Source: Pinus tabuliformis (lineage: Eukaryota > Streptophyta > Pinopsida > Pinales > Pinaceae). Taken from it: a DNA stretch of 64,000 nucleotides. Of the stretch, positions 22,244 to 34,600 are shown piece by piece (position 1 is the stretch's first letter; every line of letters begins with the position of its first letter). The notes under the pieces are model-generated. The model searched no databases. It was given only the letters and a program-made list of their open reading frames with translations, and was not told the DNA's origin. Location of the stretch: positions 85,852,069-85,916,068 of the forward strand of contig CM062820.1 in the NCBI GenBank assembly GCA_031772625.1, read 5' to 3'. The translations under genes and the position numbers were made by a program.

Positions 22244-25200
22244 TACATGAACTTATTTTCATTGAAGTTCTGCCTTTTTGTGAGTTCTTCAGTGGTCTAT
22301 CCTAGCAACTTTATATTTTCTACTTCTTTCTCCTCTGATCCCATTCTCATCATGATATATATACCTTCTTCTACGACTAGTAATCCTTTCTTCGATAATT
22401 CATCTGCGATCTTGTTATGTTCCTTGCTAATGTGCTCGATGGATGGATTCTAAAAGGAATTCCATATGTTTTTTATACATCTCAGCCAACCTTGTAGGGA
22501 AACTTGCTGGATGTTGTTCTTCCCATTAAGATGATCTACCATACATTTGGAATCCCCAAAAAATTGTACTTGAGGGATATCCAAAAACTTAATAAACCAT
22601 AATAGACCCCATAGAGCAATAACTTCTGCCTTCATACTAGTTCCTTCCCCCATGTACCAGTGTATCTATAACTCTTCTTCTTCTGACAACTTTAAGCAGA
22701 AACCACACCCACATCTTCCTCCTTATGTTGCCACATCAAACAAGCCCACTGGGTAGTTGGTGATCTGAAGTCTCCCCTTCTCTAATTTTTTTCCTTGATA
22801 TCTACATTCTAATCCGATACAACCCACTATTCTATGAACTCATAGATTACATTTTCCCCCCATCTACTGGAACCAAAAATAAGTTGGTTATGACCTTTCC
22901 AAATTTCCCAGAAAGCCACCAGAGTGAGCAATCTCCTACTTTTACTCTGGGTACTCCACCATTTTAAGCACTCCTCAATGTTAAACTGAATGAATGGAAT
23001 CTGCATCTTGTTGGTGAAGTGTTTCCAAATATTAAGAGATCTATGGCAATGTAAGAATAAGTGTTCATTGTCCTCAGAGTTCTGCCTGCACAGATAGCAT
23101 ATCCGAGGACCATGGTGGTTCTTCTTTTGTAAGTTTTCCCATGTAAGATTCTTGTTCTGCCATGTTAGCTAAAGGAAGATTATAATTTTTATTGGAATAT
23201 TATTTTTCCAAAAGCTGTGAAACCAACAGAATTCTACATTCTGAATTTCCTTCATGCATATTTTGAGATAGCATTCTGCCACTTTAATTTCTCCTGTACT
23301 CTTCTTTTTTCCAGCCCATGTAATATAATCCCCTTTGTTGTTGAAGCATATCCCTGCCTCCATTAATGTTTTAATAAGCTGAAGCCAATCCAATTTATAC
23401 TGATCAACAAGATTCAGTTGGGAGGAGTCAAGCTAAATTGGAATGTTACCATTCCAGTCACTAATCAGCTAACTAAGGACATAAATACCTCTTCTGTCCA
23501 AGTGTTGTATCAATTCCACTGTCCCAGGTGGATCCTCACCAGCTCCTATAATGTAGTCTTTTCCCAACATAATTCTGTTACCTGATCCAAAGAACCACGA
23601 GATATTTTGGAAGAGAATATTCTTGACCCTTCTAAAGTTGTTCCAAATCTGTGAGCCTCCTTTTTTCCCAATTTCTCCTTGTCTGAACCAGAAAGAAAAT
23701 TCCTTATTCTTCATGTACTTAGATCGGATCAGCTTTCCCCATATGCCTTTGTTGTTGATGCCTCTCCATAATGACTTTAAAATAATAGCCCATCTAAAAA
23801 GATTTAAGTTTAGAACACCCCAATCTCCCAAAATTTTGGGTCTAGTGATCTTATCTAGCTTCATTAAATGATATTTGTGGTTCCTTCCTGCACCGGACTG
23901 TATATAACATGCCATTACACAATTCAGAAGATTAATAATCATTTGTGGAATGTGAAACAAGTGTGCCCAGTAAATCCCCATCTGAGTAAGAACTGATTGT
24001 GTGAGGATGATACGTCCTCCCATAGATAAAAATCTATGTTCCCATACCTTAATCTTCAGGTAGAATCTTTCCACTAACCACATCCAGTCTTCATTTTTGT
24101 AGCTTCCTGGTTTTTGATGATACCCAAATATTTCAAACCCTTGTCTAGATTTTCTGCTTTTACTCCAACATAGTTATGGATATATGTGATATCATCCTGA
24201 TTACATGAGCCATAGAGAATAATAGACTTCTATTCATTTTGAACAAGTCCCGTGGCTATCCCAAACTTCTTTATGATTAAGGAAAGTGAAAACCATTTGA
24301 TCATGTTTATCATACCCATCAACAGAATATCGTCAACAAAAAAGCTGTGAGAAACTCTGACACGACTGTTGATTTTTAATGCTTCAAATTCTCCAATGGG
24401 CACAACTTTTTAAGTTTTAGACTTAATCCATCCATCATCAGGATAAAAAGGAGAGGGGATAATGCACATCCTTATCTAAGTCCTCTACCAACAACGAAGA
24501 ATTTGGATGGGAATCCATTTATTATTATTGCATAGCGAACTGTTGACACACACCCCATGATCCATTCAGCCATATTTGAGTTTATTCCAACTTTAAACAA
24601 CACCATTCTTAGGTATCCCCAATCTAAGCAATCATAAGCTTCTTTTAAATCTACCTTCATCACTGCAACATTCATCTTTTTTGACTTAATATTGTGCATA
24701 CATTCCTGTGCCACAACCACTGCATCATGAATTATTCTATTATTTAAAAGGCCATATTGCTCAGGTGAGATGAATTTTGATAGAGAAACTTTCAATCTGT
24801 TGGCTATTATCTTAGATATAATCTTATATGTTAGATTTTGCACTAAAATTGGGCGATAATCAACGAAAGTTTCCACCTCTGACTTCTTTGGAATAAGGGA
24901 GATATATGTGGAGTTTAGCTGAGGATGTATGAATCCTTTCATCCTCGATTCCTCAACCATCTGTAGCAAGTCCTCCTAAAATATATCTATGAAATGAGCA
25001 AAAAATTCAACTATCCATCCATCTAGACCCATGATTTTATCTCCTTTCATTGATTTAATAGCTTGTGCCAGTTCTTCCTTCTTAACCTCCTTAAACAGCT
25101 CCGCATTATTCTCATCATTAAACATTTTAGGATATTCTTCAATTGCCCACAGCTGAGCATCCACATCCTCCACTTCCACTCTACTATATGTTTTTTTAAA

Positions 25201-26417
25201 TATGAAACCACTAGAGATGTAATATCTGATTGCTTGTTATAACTGTTTCCTTCTCCATCCTTTATTTGCCAAATTGTATTTTGTTTTCTTCTATGATTGG
25301 CAAAGCGGTGAAAGAACTTGGTATTTTTATCTCCTTCCTTGATCCATAATGCTCTGCTTTTCAATCTCCACGTCGTCTCCCTAATTTGAAGGATTTTCTT
25401 TTTCCCTAGTTCTAGAGCATGAATTTTCTCCCTTACTATGGGAGGAAGAGAATGGATAGTCATTTGGTTATGTAGGGTCTTTAATTCCTCCTCAATAGTA
25501 GCCAACTCCCTTCTCAGTTCCTCCTTCTTTTTCCTTTCCCATTTTTTAACCTCTGCTTTAAGGAAACGTAGCCTATTTATAAAGCTTTCAGAACTGGAAG
25601 TGCCCTCCTCTGTATTTCTTCTTTCCTTCCAGAGTAATCGGATAAGGGAATCAAAATTTGAATCTTCTAGCCAGATTCTATTAAACTTGAAAGGCAAACC
25701 AAACCTTGTATTAGAGCTACGCCACAAAAGAGTGATATGGCGATGGTCTGATACATAATTTTCAATAATAAAAGATCTAACATCCCCCATCTTCTCTATC
25801 ATGTTTTTTTGGACAAGAAACCTATCACGTCTCTTAGCTATATATTTATTACCACTTCTTCCATTATCCCAAGTGGGAGCATTTTTGGGTGGACAGACAT
25901 CTATTAAGTTGTGAGATAGAATCATTTCTCTTAACTTCTGTGCCATTCTGTCTACCACCCTAGATTGTCCCCACAGTTCTTCTATGCCTAAGGTACAATT
26001 AAGATCCCCTGCCAAAATCAGAGAGGGTGCATTAAGAATCCCCGATACCTCCATTGTATCCCAAAAACCTTCCCTCTCTTTGTAAGGGGCATATACATTA
26101 AGAATATGCGATCTTCCCGAGATACCTCTGATATAACCAATCAGGAATATACCCACTGAACAAGAAAATGCCTTCAATTTTGCCCATCTTGGGTCCCAGA
26201 AAATAACAAGACCTCTAGATCTACTAGTGGCATCAGTTTCCATGATATACCATGATGGAAGCATCCTCCTAAAATAGTCAATTGTTTGGGCTGCAGAGTG
26301 CATTGATTCTTGGATGAGAATTATACTGGATTTAGATGAAGTGAAAAGATCTCTTAGAGCGAGAAATTTTGGATGGGCCCCCAAACCACTTATATTCAAT
26401 GATAGAATTGAATTCAT
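22244..26417 (-). pseudogene. LINE ORF2: endonuclease, reverse transcriptase, RNase H
   Basis: ORF2 starts at ATG 26417 with the apurinic-type endonuclease (SLNISGLGA, LILAGDLNCTLG, SDHRHITLLW). The reverse transcriptase follows (LISLIPKK-like near 24880, DLKEAYDCLDW near 24630, catalytic FVDD at about 24328-24340 where YADD is usual). The zf-RVT motif CYLCRQNSEDNEHLFLHC is near 23080, and an RNase H relic (FFGDSKCMVDHLNG) lies near 22530. The frame is disturbed near 25190. Stops occur near 24976, at 24472-24474 (where family members have GLRQG and this copy has a stop for Q), near 24233, near 23469 and near 23165. It is an ordinary decayed LINE copy. Confidence 0.88.
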
Positions 26418-26812
26418 TTGAGCCTATTGGAGGGAATGCATGCTCTAAGTGCCCTGGGAGAGATGGGAGATGAGATAGGTATATCAATGAGAGACGATGA
26501 ATTTGTCAAGGTAGTATGTGTTTGACGAGGATGACCTCTAAAGTGTCTGCTACCTCTGTTGTTTTTCCGCCTCATAGTAATATTTCCTATAGATGTTGGG
26601 CTGATTACAAGAGACCCTGATCCCTTTAGCTTATGGATTGTAAGCGACTTAAGGTCAAAAGTTTTCCTCTGTAGAAGGAAATCAAGGTTGTTGTCTACAG
26701 AATTAATTGTTGAGGAAACTGGAGAAAATTGGGTAGGTGTCTTATCTTTATCTTTTGGTGAATTTGGTTGAGTAGCTGGAGAATGAAATCTATAGGCTTG
26801 TGTGTAGGTAGC

Positions 26813-27934
26813 TTATGAGGTGGATGGGATATCTATCATAGAATGATGCCACTGTAATGACATCTGAGAAAAAACTGGAGATGAAAACATTTGGGAATGT
26901 TCTTGAAATGATGAATCAGTAGCTATATGAGAACCTGACTGCTCAAATGATGGGGATGATGATTTGATTTGAATAGGAATAGAAGCAGATGCCTTTGTTA
27001 TAAAAATGGCAGAATGTTCAGAGAATATCTGGTTTGAGTGACTAGAATTACCTGAGCTCGAAGTATTTCCGGTATGATTGTTGACATAACCGTGACGAGG
27101 AGAAAAGCACTCCGATTTGTTTTCCTTTTGCATCCTTTGATGAGGCCCTTTATGCTCCCTCAACGACTGCCATCCTCCTCTTGCTTTGGGGCAATTAGCA
27201 ATTACATGACCAATGTCGTGACATTTGAGGCATCGGAATGGAATTCCCCAGAAATCCAAACGCTGAGTGAGATTGATGTTTTCCCACTTTAGTTCAATGT
27301 GGTCCGGAAAAGCCTCACCAAAGTATGTTTCGATTAGGACCTAAGCAATCCTCTTATCCCTAGCTCCCAGACACCAAGGATCTACGTATACGAGTTTTCC
27401 GATGGCATTACCAATATCAGTAAAAACATCCTTCGTCCAAAATTCCAGTGGTAGACCGAGTAATTTGACCCATATGAGTTTATTCTTTGGCGTTTGCTTC
27501 AAAGAATTGAAGCCCACATACCATGCGTACACTGCCAAAAATCCCCGGCCCTTGACCCATGCCATTGTTGCAATTTTCCTGAGGTCTTCTTTACTCAGAA
27601 AATGAAAACTATACCATCCTCCCATGAGTTTCACCACCGTAGGAACAGACCCCAACAAGATTTTCCACTTCTTTTCCAACCACTGCCTCATCTTGGCTTC
27701 TTCAAAAGCTCTCTTCTAAAGACTTGTAATTTGATCGAGGAGCACGTTGTGACTAAATGAGAGAATAAGCGTAGGAGCAATAATTTTTATGGGATGTTGT
27801 TTTCTGCCACCTTTCCTTTCGCCACCTTTTTTCCTCTCGATATTATTTTGAGGCATAAACCCGGCTTCCAACCATAAGTCATGTTCGCTCCCCAGGGTTG
27901 TTAGCCGAGGGGAGTGTGCCACCTTCCTCATCAC
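26813..27934 (-). pseudogene. LINE ORF1: DUF4283-like nucleic-acid-binding protein
   Basis: Reads from ATG 27934 (MMRKVAHSPRL) to a stop at 26813. After a basic, lysine/glycine-rich start come LLGSVPTVVKLMGGWYSFHF and WVKLLGLPLEFWT, typical of the DUF4283 domain in plant L1 ORF1. A zinc knuckle CLKCHDIGHVIANC follows, and then a serine-rich tail. Two in-frame stops (27713-27715 and near 27350) interrupt it; the frame itself is kept. It would bind the LINE RNA. Confidence 0.82.
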
Positions 27935-27960
27935 CTTTTAGTTTACATGGCGTTGTGACT

Positions 27961-29533
27961 TAGCGCGACTGTGTCTTGGATAAAAGCTTCATGAAGTGAC
28001 GTGTCAAACTCAAAGGGGTCCATCATTCTACGTGTTAAATCTATGGTGTCCTTACTAGGACAAGACCTTCTTGCCTATCTATGAAACTGGTTTCAATCAC
28101 TACGGATCCCACGTCCCAACCGTCCTCGGAATCACCACCCTCGAGGATGGCCACGACACCCAGATATGTACTAGTCAGGCCAGGTACATTCCCATGAGAA
28201 TATTTCTCGTGCCAACTGCAAGAAATGAAACAACAGGGAATAAGTACCTCCTGACCTCAAGCAGGCTCGTCAGATCCCACGCCTAAACTTACCTGAACTT
28301 TTCCTTCGAACAAAATGTCAACGCCGCTGAATCAGCCACCTGCTTTGGAAATCTCCTCGGTAGCTACACTGTCCTAGAAGAGTAAAGTTACACTTATATG
28401 TAATAGGGACACACGTCAGGCGAAGCGTACTAGGATATTGATTGTGGAGACCTGTCACCACCTGCCCGAGTTGGCTTTTAGGAACATGTTACCCCCGGAA
28501 AGTTGATTAAGCAGAATCTGGTAGGATTCCTTCCTAGAAAAAACAAACGATCCCAAAACCACTGTCAATACGGTTTAAGACTTGGGTCCTTCACAAGAGC
28601 AAATACAGAAACAACCCTAGCAAGACCACCAACAGAAACCTATTCTAATGGCTACACTCTTATAGGGTTGAGAAACAGAGAAAAGGTTACTCCAAATAAG
28701 CCACCATCGCTCCAGGGTTTGACTCAGTGGCTCTAAAGGAACAAGCTAAGTAATAGAGGGACATGAGAAACATAAAGGAAATTTGCAAGCTAACATTCGG
28801 ACGTTGGATAAAAGGATTGGTTTTTCATAAAACCACTTTCTTGGGAGGAAAATAGGGATTACTGTATGACATGAATAAGCCTTCGAAAAGCCCCAATCCT
28901 AAGGGAAATTTGTTAAAACTCTAGTAAAAATTATGAATCTGTAGCATTCTACATGGCCAATGAGAAACGTGAAATGGTCGCCATAATTTCACAAACCAAC
29001 AGAGATAATGATAATAACCCTAATGAATTGTTTAAAGCGTAAACACGCAACCAGAACTATTCAAAAGGAGAAACATATGAATGGTAATATTTGTAAATTT
29101 ACTTGTTTAAGCCCGAATTTCTTTATGGCTCATAAATTTTGCACAGAAATTGACCTAAAAATCTATATATGAAAAATGCTTTTAGGTGGTGAAAGGACTT
29201 TTAGGTGGTGATCGGTAACTACCCCACTACGTACGCATGCTTTCGGAAAAAGTCATTTCTATTAGTTAAATTCAACTTAAATAATACTACTTTGAATTGA
29301 TATGTCATATAAATTTATTTTTTTAAATAAAATAAATTAGTGAAAACAAATTGAGTTCATTGTACGAAGATCCATGATTAAGTTTCCAAATTGACCATCT
29401 TTATAACTTATTGAACCTCAGTCATATACCGCTCAATTAAATTATTATAATGATAATAAAATGTTTAATGTTCATTATAAAATATATTGTTAAGATAAAA
29501 ATTTTTAAATTATGGATAGAAATTTCAGAAATA
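27961..29533. other. spacer, no firm gene
   Basis: Moderately GC-rich to about 28740, then AT-rich. No promoter, RNA gene or element ends could be recognised apart from the small coding-like piece at 28071. Confidence 0.4.
28071..28383 (+). other. possible relic of a coding exon, family unknown
   Basis: The frame from 28071 (PIYETGFNHYGSHVPTVLG) runs on, past one stop near 28284, as NFSFEQNVNAAESATCFGN and SYTVLEE, ending near 28383. The sequence looks more protein-like and more GC-rich than its surroundings. I do not recognise a family. It could be a decayed host exon or element piece. Confidence 0.25.
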
Positions 29534-29725
29534 ACTGATCGATGGCGCCAATGTGTGGGCAGATCGTGGTGGACACCCCATCCAGGGTAATAAATCGTAA
29601 TGTTGTTATCACAGGAATTTCACCGAAATTTCTTTCGTGTGAATGCACTCAACGAATGAGTTAAACAACATCACAGAAGCTGTCACGAAGGTGGCAAAAG
29701 GATAGGTGGTGATCGGCAACCACCC
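29534..29725 (+). repeat. dispersed repeat, copy 2
   Basis: Contains GATGGCGCCAATGTG, GACACCCCATCC, GTAATAAATCGTAATG, ATTTCACCGAAATTTC and GGTGGTGATCGGCAACC in that order. The first half matches 21726-21797. The full length matches the reverse complement of 48365-48580. It is an unclassified repeat family. Confidence 0.75.
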
Positions 29726-29914
29726 CACCACTCAACGAAAGAGAAAAGGGATCTTTGAACTCGTAAGAAAGTGATCAACGAAAGAGAAAGGGAAACTATG
29801 AAGAAGGTGGAAGGGAACTCGGAAGAAAGTGACAAATAGAGATTTGGATATAAAGTAAACCAATCTACCAATGAATGGTTTACTGTATTTTTTTTGGAAA
29901 TACTTCGAAAAAAT

Positions 29915-30816
29915 TGTTGAAATTGTAATTTCCACTGAAACTTCATTTTATTTGCGATGCGATCCATCGCAGATCGCAAATTCAAACTTCTGTGCGTTAA
30001 GTCCTCCGGAATGATGCGATGCGATCCGATCGCATATCGCAGATCGCATCATATGTGTGTGCCCCAAATTTTGGGTTCCGACCAAATGGGATTCTGTGAT
30101 GCGATTTAAATGAATTCAATGGGTGAAGTATGGGCCAACATTAAATGAAATTTTACGTGAAGTAGAAGTTTTACTTTACCGCCAGTAAGTGTCAGTAAAA
30201 CAGTAAATGCAATTTACTGTGGTTGGTAAGTTTTGGTGAAGTTTTTAATTTTGTTTCAGCGGGAGTATGGGCTCAAGTAATAGTTGGTAAATGCATTTAA
30301 TTTTTATTATGTCTTTTACGGAAGCATGGCCAGTGAAGACGTGAAGTAATTCCTTTTGGGTTTTCATATATATGTAATGTTTCTTTTCGCTGTGTTAACA
30401 AATGTGAGTGAAGAGGGAAGAACGCAGCAGCGCGTAAGGGAATTGTAATGCACAGCAGTGCGAAGTAAAAAAAATAGGAACACGCAGCAGCGTGAGAAAA
30501 ATCAATGTATGTAATTATTCACAGCAGTGTGTTAATCTAAAAACTGAGACAGAGTATTTCTCAGGAGAGACAGAGTAGCTTTTGTAAGGAACTGGAAGTT
30601 CCTTGTGAATCCCTCTGAGAGAGAGGAAGACCAATGTTTTGTAACAACAGTTTTTTTTATTAATGAATAGAAATTTGTGGTGTGTGTGAAAACTCTGTCT
30701 GCTGCAAATATTTTTTTTAAGTTTCCGCTGTGTTAAAGATCCTGTGTTCGAAACAGAGCATTGTCTCTGTGTTCTGTGATTTTGTTTTTGGGATTTTGAC
30801 AGAAAAATCCCCAACA
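29915..30816 (+). repeat. Copia 5' LTR
   Basis: Begins TGTTGAAATTG and ends CCCCAACA. It contains two perfect-stem inverted repeats made of GCGAT words (29950-29981 and 30011-30052), GCAGCAGCG/CACAGCAGTG words at 30420-30535 and the CCCTCTGAGAGAGAGG hairpin near 30610. Confidence 0.95.
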
Positions 30817-30817
30817 G

Positions 30818-30829
30818 TGGTATCAGAGC
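30818..30829 (+). other. Copia primer binding site
   Basis: TGGTATCAGAGC one base after the LTR, complementary to initiator methionine tRNA. Confidence 0.92.
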
Positions 30830-30999
30830 TAGTCTAGGCTCTTTGAAGGGTTCAAAGAAGCTGAAGGGAGAAGGTTGTTGCTGCAGCAAAACTTCTCAGG
30901 CAGACAGAAGACTCAGACAACGAAGGATTCAGGTATTCTTCATAGCTATCTTGTTTGTTACTGAAGAGACAGTTAGTGTTTTAAATACACAGTTAAGGA

Positions 31000-31671
31000 A
31001 TGGCTAGCACAAGCACTGGTATGGGTATGTTTAACACCCAGCTCCCACAGTTTAATGGGAAAAACTATGACTATTGGGCAATAACCATGACAGCTCTGTT
31101 TGCCTCTCAAGATTTATGGGAAATAGTTGAAGATGGTTTTGAAGAACCAGCAGATGAAACTGAGTTCAATGCATTAACTCAGGGAGAGAGAGATCTACTG
31201 AAGAGCAATAGGAAGAAGGATTCAAAAGCCCGTGTGTTGTTGTATCTAGCAGTAGACCAGAGTGTGTTTCCAAGGTTAGCAGCAGCTAAGACAGCCAATG
31301 AAGCATGGCAAACCCTCAAGACAACCTATCAAGGCATGGAGAGAGTGAAGACAACAAAACTACAATTGCTGAGGAAGGATTTTGAGAATCTGTGCATGAA
31401 GGAGTCAGACAACATTGACTCATTCTTCACACATGTAATTGGTTTGGTCACACAGATAAGGACTCATGGAGAAACCCTTGAAGATAGGAGGATTGTGGAG
31501 AAAATATTGAGGGTCTTACCCTCAAAGTTTGATGTGATTGTCACCACCATAGAAGAGACAAAGGATCTCTCAAACTTTTCAGTTGATGAGCTTCATGCAT
31601 CACTGATTACACATGAGCAGAGTTTGAGTAGAAATGAAAACTCGTCTCTAGAGCAAGCCTTCAAGACCTAG
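31000..31671 (+). CDS. Copia Gag (capsid part)
   Basis: Begins MASTSTGMGMFN and shows the plant Copia Gag domain: FNGKNYDYW, LWEIVEDG, ANEAWQTLKTTYQG, LRVLPSKFD. It forms the particle that packages element RNA. There is no coiled coil, in contrast to the Gag of GO1 and GO2. The nucleocapsid zinc knuckle is encoded just downstream with Pol. Confidence 0.88.
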   Translation: MASTSTGMGMFNTQLPQFNGKNYDYWAITMTALFASQDLWEIVEDGFEEPADETEFNALTQGERDLLKSNRKKDSKARVLLYLAVDQSVFPRLAAAKTANEAWQTLKTTYQGMERVKTTKLQLLRKDFENLCMKESDNIDSFFTHVIGLVTQIRTHGETLEDRRIVEKILRVLPSKFDVIVTTIEETKDLSNFSVDELHASLITHEQSLSRNENSSLEQAFKT

Positions 31672-34600
31672 ATGACCTTTGGAAGAGGAAGAGGTCAAGG
31701 CAGAGGAAACAAGAGAGGAAGAGGCAGAAGCCAGAACAGAGGTGGAAGGAACAGCCCAGCAAATGCACAAGGAAGAGGCAGCAATCCAAATCAGAACCAA
31801 GGTCAAGGCAGCAGCCAACAAGGAGGACAACATCATGCTCAAGGACAAAGGTATGAAAAATCCAATGTCCAATGTTATTATTGTAAAAAATATGGGCATT
31901 ATGCCAGTGAATGTAGAAAGAAGCAGCATGATGTGAGTAATAGCTCTAGTGCAAATATTACTAGAGAAAATGTCAGCCAAGATAATGTATTGTTAGCTTG
32001 TAACATGGCTGAAACAAATAGTGAAGATATATGGTTTCTAGACTCCGGTTGCAGCAACCATATGACAGGAAACATAGCTTTGTTTTCTGCTTTAGATCAA
32101 AGTGTGAAATCACAAGTCACACTTGGGACTAATAGCAAAATTTCTGTTATGGGTAAAGGAGAAGTTAAAATATTTACAAAGCAAAGTGAAAAGAAAACCA
32201 TAGCAGATGTCTATTATGTTCCTGGAATGAGATGTAATCTTTTGAGTATTGGACAGCTTGTTCAAAAAGGTTACAATGTTTTCTTTGAGAATGATGTATG
32301 CACCATCATGGATATTCCACCCAGCAAGCGATGCATTGCTGAAGTGAGGATGACGAGGAACAGAATGTTCCCCCTCAGAAAAAGGGCAGATTTGAAAAAC
32401 AAAGATGCAATGGCAGCAGTTACCCAAGAGGCTCTCCAAAGTGTGCCAAAGGATGAAAATTGGTTGTGGCACTTGAGATTTGGACATCTCAATTTTGGAG
32501 GTCTAAACTTGTTGAGCAGAAAAGGGATGGTAAGAGGATTACCATTGATAGAGAAACCGGACAGCCTTTGTGAAGGCTGCATATTGGGAAAACAACACAG
32601 AGAAAGTTTTCCATCAGGGAAAAGCATAAGGGCAAAAGCACCCTTAGAAATTGTCCACTCAGATTTATGTGGACCAATGCAAAATCAATCTTTAGCAGGC
32701 AGCCAATATTTTCTAACATTCATTGATGATTTTACAAGAAAAACTTGGGTTTATTTCTTGAAAAATAAAAGTGAAGTGTTTGAAAAATTCCGAAATTTCA
32801 AAGCACTTGTGGAAAATCAAAGCGGGCTGCATATTAAAGTTTTGAGAACTGACAGAGGAGGTGAGTATATCTCCAAAGAATTTTTATGTTTTTGCAGAGA
32901 AAATGGAATACACAAGCAATTTACAGCAAGGTACACCCCACAGCAAAATGGAGTTGCTGAAAGGAAGAACATGACCATCATGGATATGGCGAGGAGCATG
33001 TTGAAGGCAAAGCATTTGCCAAATGATTATTGGGCTGAAGCTGTAAATTGTGCAGTGTATATTTTGAACAGGTGTCCTACAAAAGCAGTCATGAACAAAG
33101 TGCCGGAAGAGGCATGGAGTGGGAGAAAGCAAGGAGTCACCCACATGAGAGTTTTTGGATGTGTGGCTTATGCACACATTCCAGATCAGCTAAGGAGGAA
33201 GTTGGACAGCAAAGGGGAGAAATGCATCTTCATCGGATACAGTGAGGAATCCAAGGCTTACAGGTTGTATATCCCATCCACCAAGAAGTTCTTTGTGAGC
33301 AGATATGTTCAGTTCATTGAGGAGGAAGCTTGGGATGGAAGCATAGAGAAAACAATTAATGTTAAAAACTGTTTGTCTCATGATGTAGATGATGAAGTGG
33401 ACGCTGAAATGTGTCCCCAAACAGCAGCGCCAACACAAGGACAACAAGGAACACCCTTGAGGAGAAATGAGAGTGCTTCTCCAAGCACACCACAAGGAGG
33501 AAATTCAAGTGCATCTTCAAGCACTTGCACACCAAGTGAAAGAGGTAAGAAATTCAGAAACTTAAGTGACATTTATAATGAAGGAATGAATTCCTTATTT
33601 GCCTTGTATTGTCATGTTGATGATCCTATTCATTTCGAAGATGCTATTAAAGATAAGAAATGGATAGAAGCTATGGATGAGGAGATGAATGCCATAGAAA
33701 GAAACAAGACATGGGATTTGGTTGAGCTACCAAAAGGTAAAGAAGTTATTGGAGTTAAATGGGTCTATAAGACCAAGCGCAATGCTGAAGGAAAAATTGA
33801 AAGACACAAGGCAAGACTTGTTGTCAAGGGATACAAGCAGCAGTATGGAAGAGATTATGAGGAGACTTTCGCACCGGTTGCAAGAATGGAAACTATGAGA
33901 GCAGTGCTGTCCATAGCAGCACAAAACAAATGGAAAGTCTACCAAATGGATGTGAAGTCGGCATTCCTAAATGGAGTGTTAAAGGAGGAGGTCTACATTG
34001 AACAACCTCTAGGCTATGAGAAGAAAGGTGAAGAGCACAAAGTGTGCAAATTGAAGAAGGCTCTTTATGGGCTGAAGCAAGCACCAAGAGCATGGTACAG
34101 CAGGATAGATTCTTATCTATTGGATAATGAATTCGACAAGTGTGAAGGAGAACCCACAGTCTACATCAAAGAAAAAGATGGTAAAATTTTGATTGTTGTC
34201 TTATATGTTGATGATGTTATTTTCACAGGTAATGATGATCAACTCATTGAAAACTTCAAATTAGTCATGAAAGAAGAATTTGAGATGACTGACATGGGTT
34301 TGCTGAGATACTTCTTAGGAATAGAAGTAGATAAAAATGAAAATGGAATTTTTATCTCTCAAGCAAGATATGTAAATGATGTGTTGAGCAGATTTAATAT
34401 GGAAGAGTGCAAAGCAGCAATCACTCCCACAGTAATGGGATTAAAACTCAGCAGAGAGGACAGCAGCAAGGATTTTGATCCTAGTTTGTACAAGAGTATT
34501 GTTGGCAGCCTTATGTATTTAACAGCTACTAGGCCTGACATTATGTATGCTATTAGTTTAATTTCCAGATTTATGGAGAGGCCAAAGGAGGCACATTGGC

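Larger units (their letters stand above)
21798..27960 (-). mobile_element. L1-type LINE with RNase H domain, broken
   Basis: A 6.1-kb non-LTR retrotransposon on the minus strand. In sense order it has ORF1 (27934 to 26813) with a DUF4283-like domain and a zinc knuckle, then ORF2 (26417 to about 22244) with endonuclease, reverse transcriptase, zf-RVT cysteine motif and RNase H, and a 3' A-rich tail (seen as T-rich plus-strand DNA at 21798-21882). This order is that of plant L1 elements. It carries several premature stops and at least one frame change, so it is dead. The 5' end is placed just upstream of ORF1 and is uncertain. Related 72-bp sequences lie beside the tail (21726) and about 1.6 kb beyond the 5' end (29534). 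Confidence 0.9.

Noticed and set aside
28060-28740. Organelle DNA inserted in the nucleus
   Set aside because: The GC-richer composition suggested it, but I recognise no plastid or mitochondrial gene in it.
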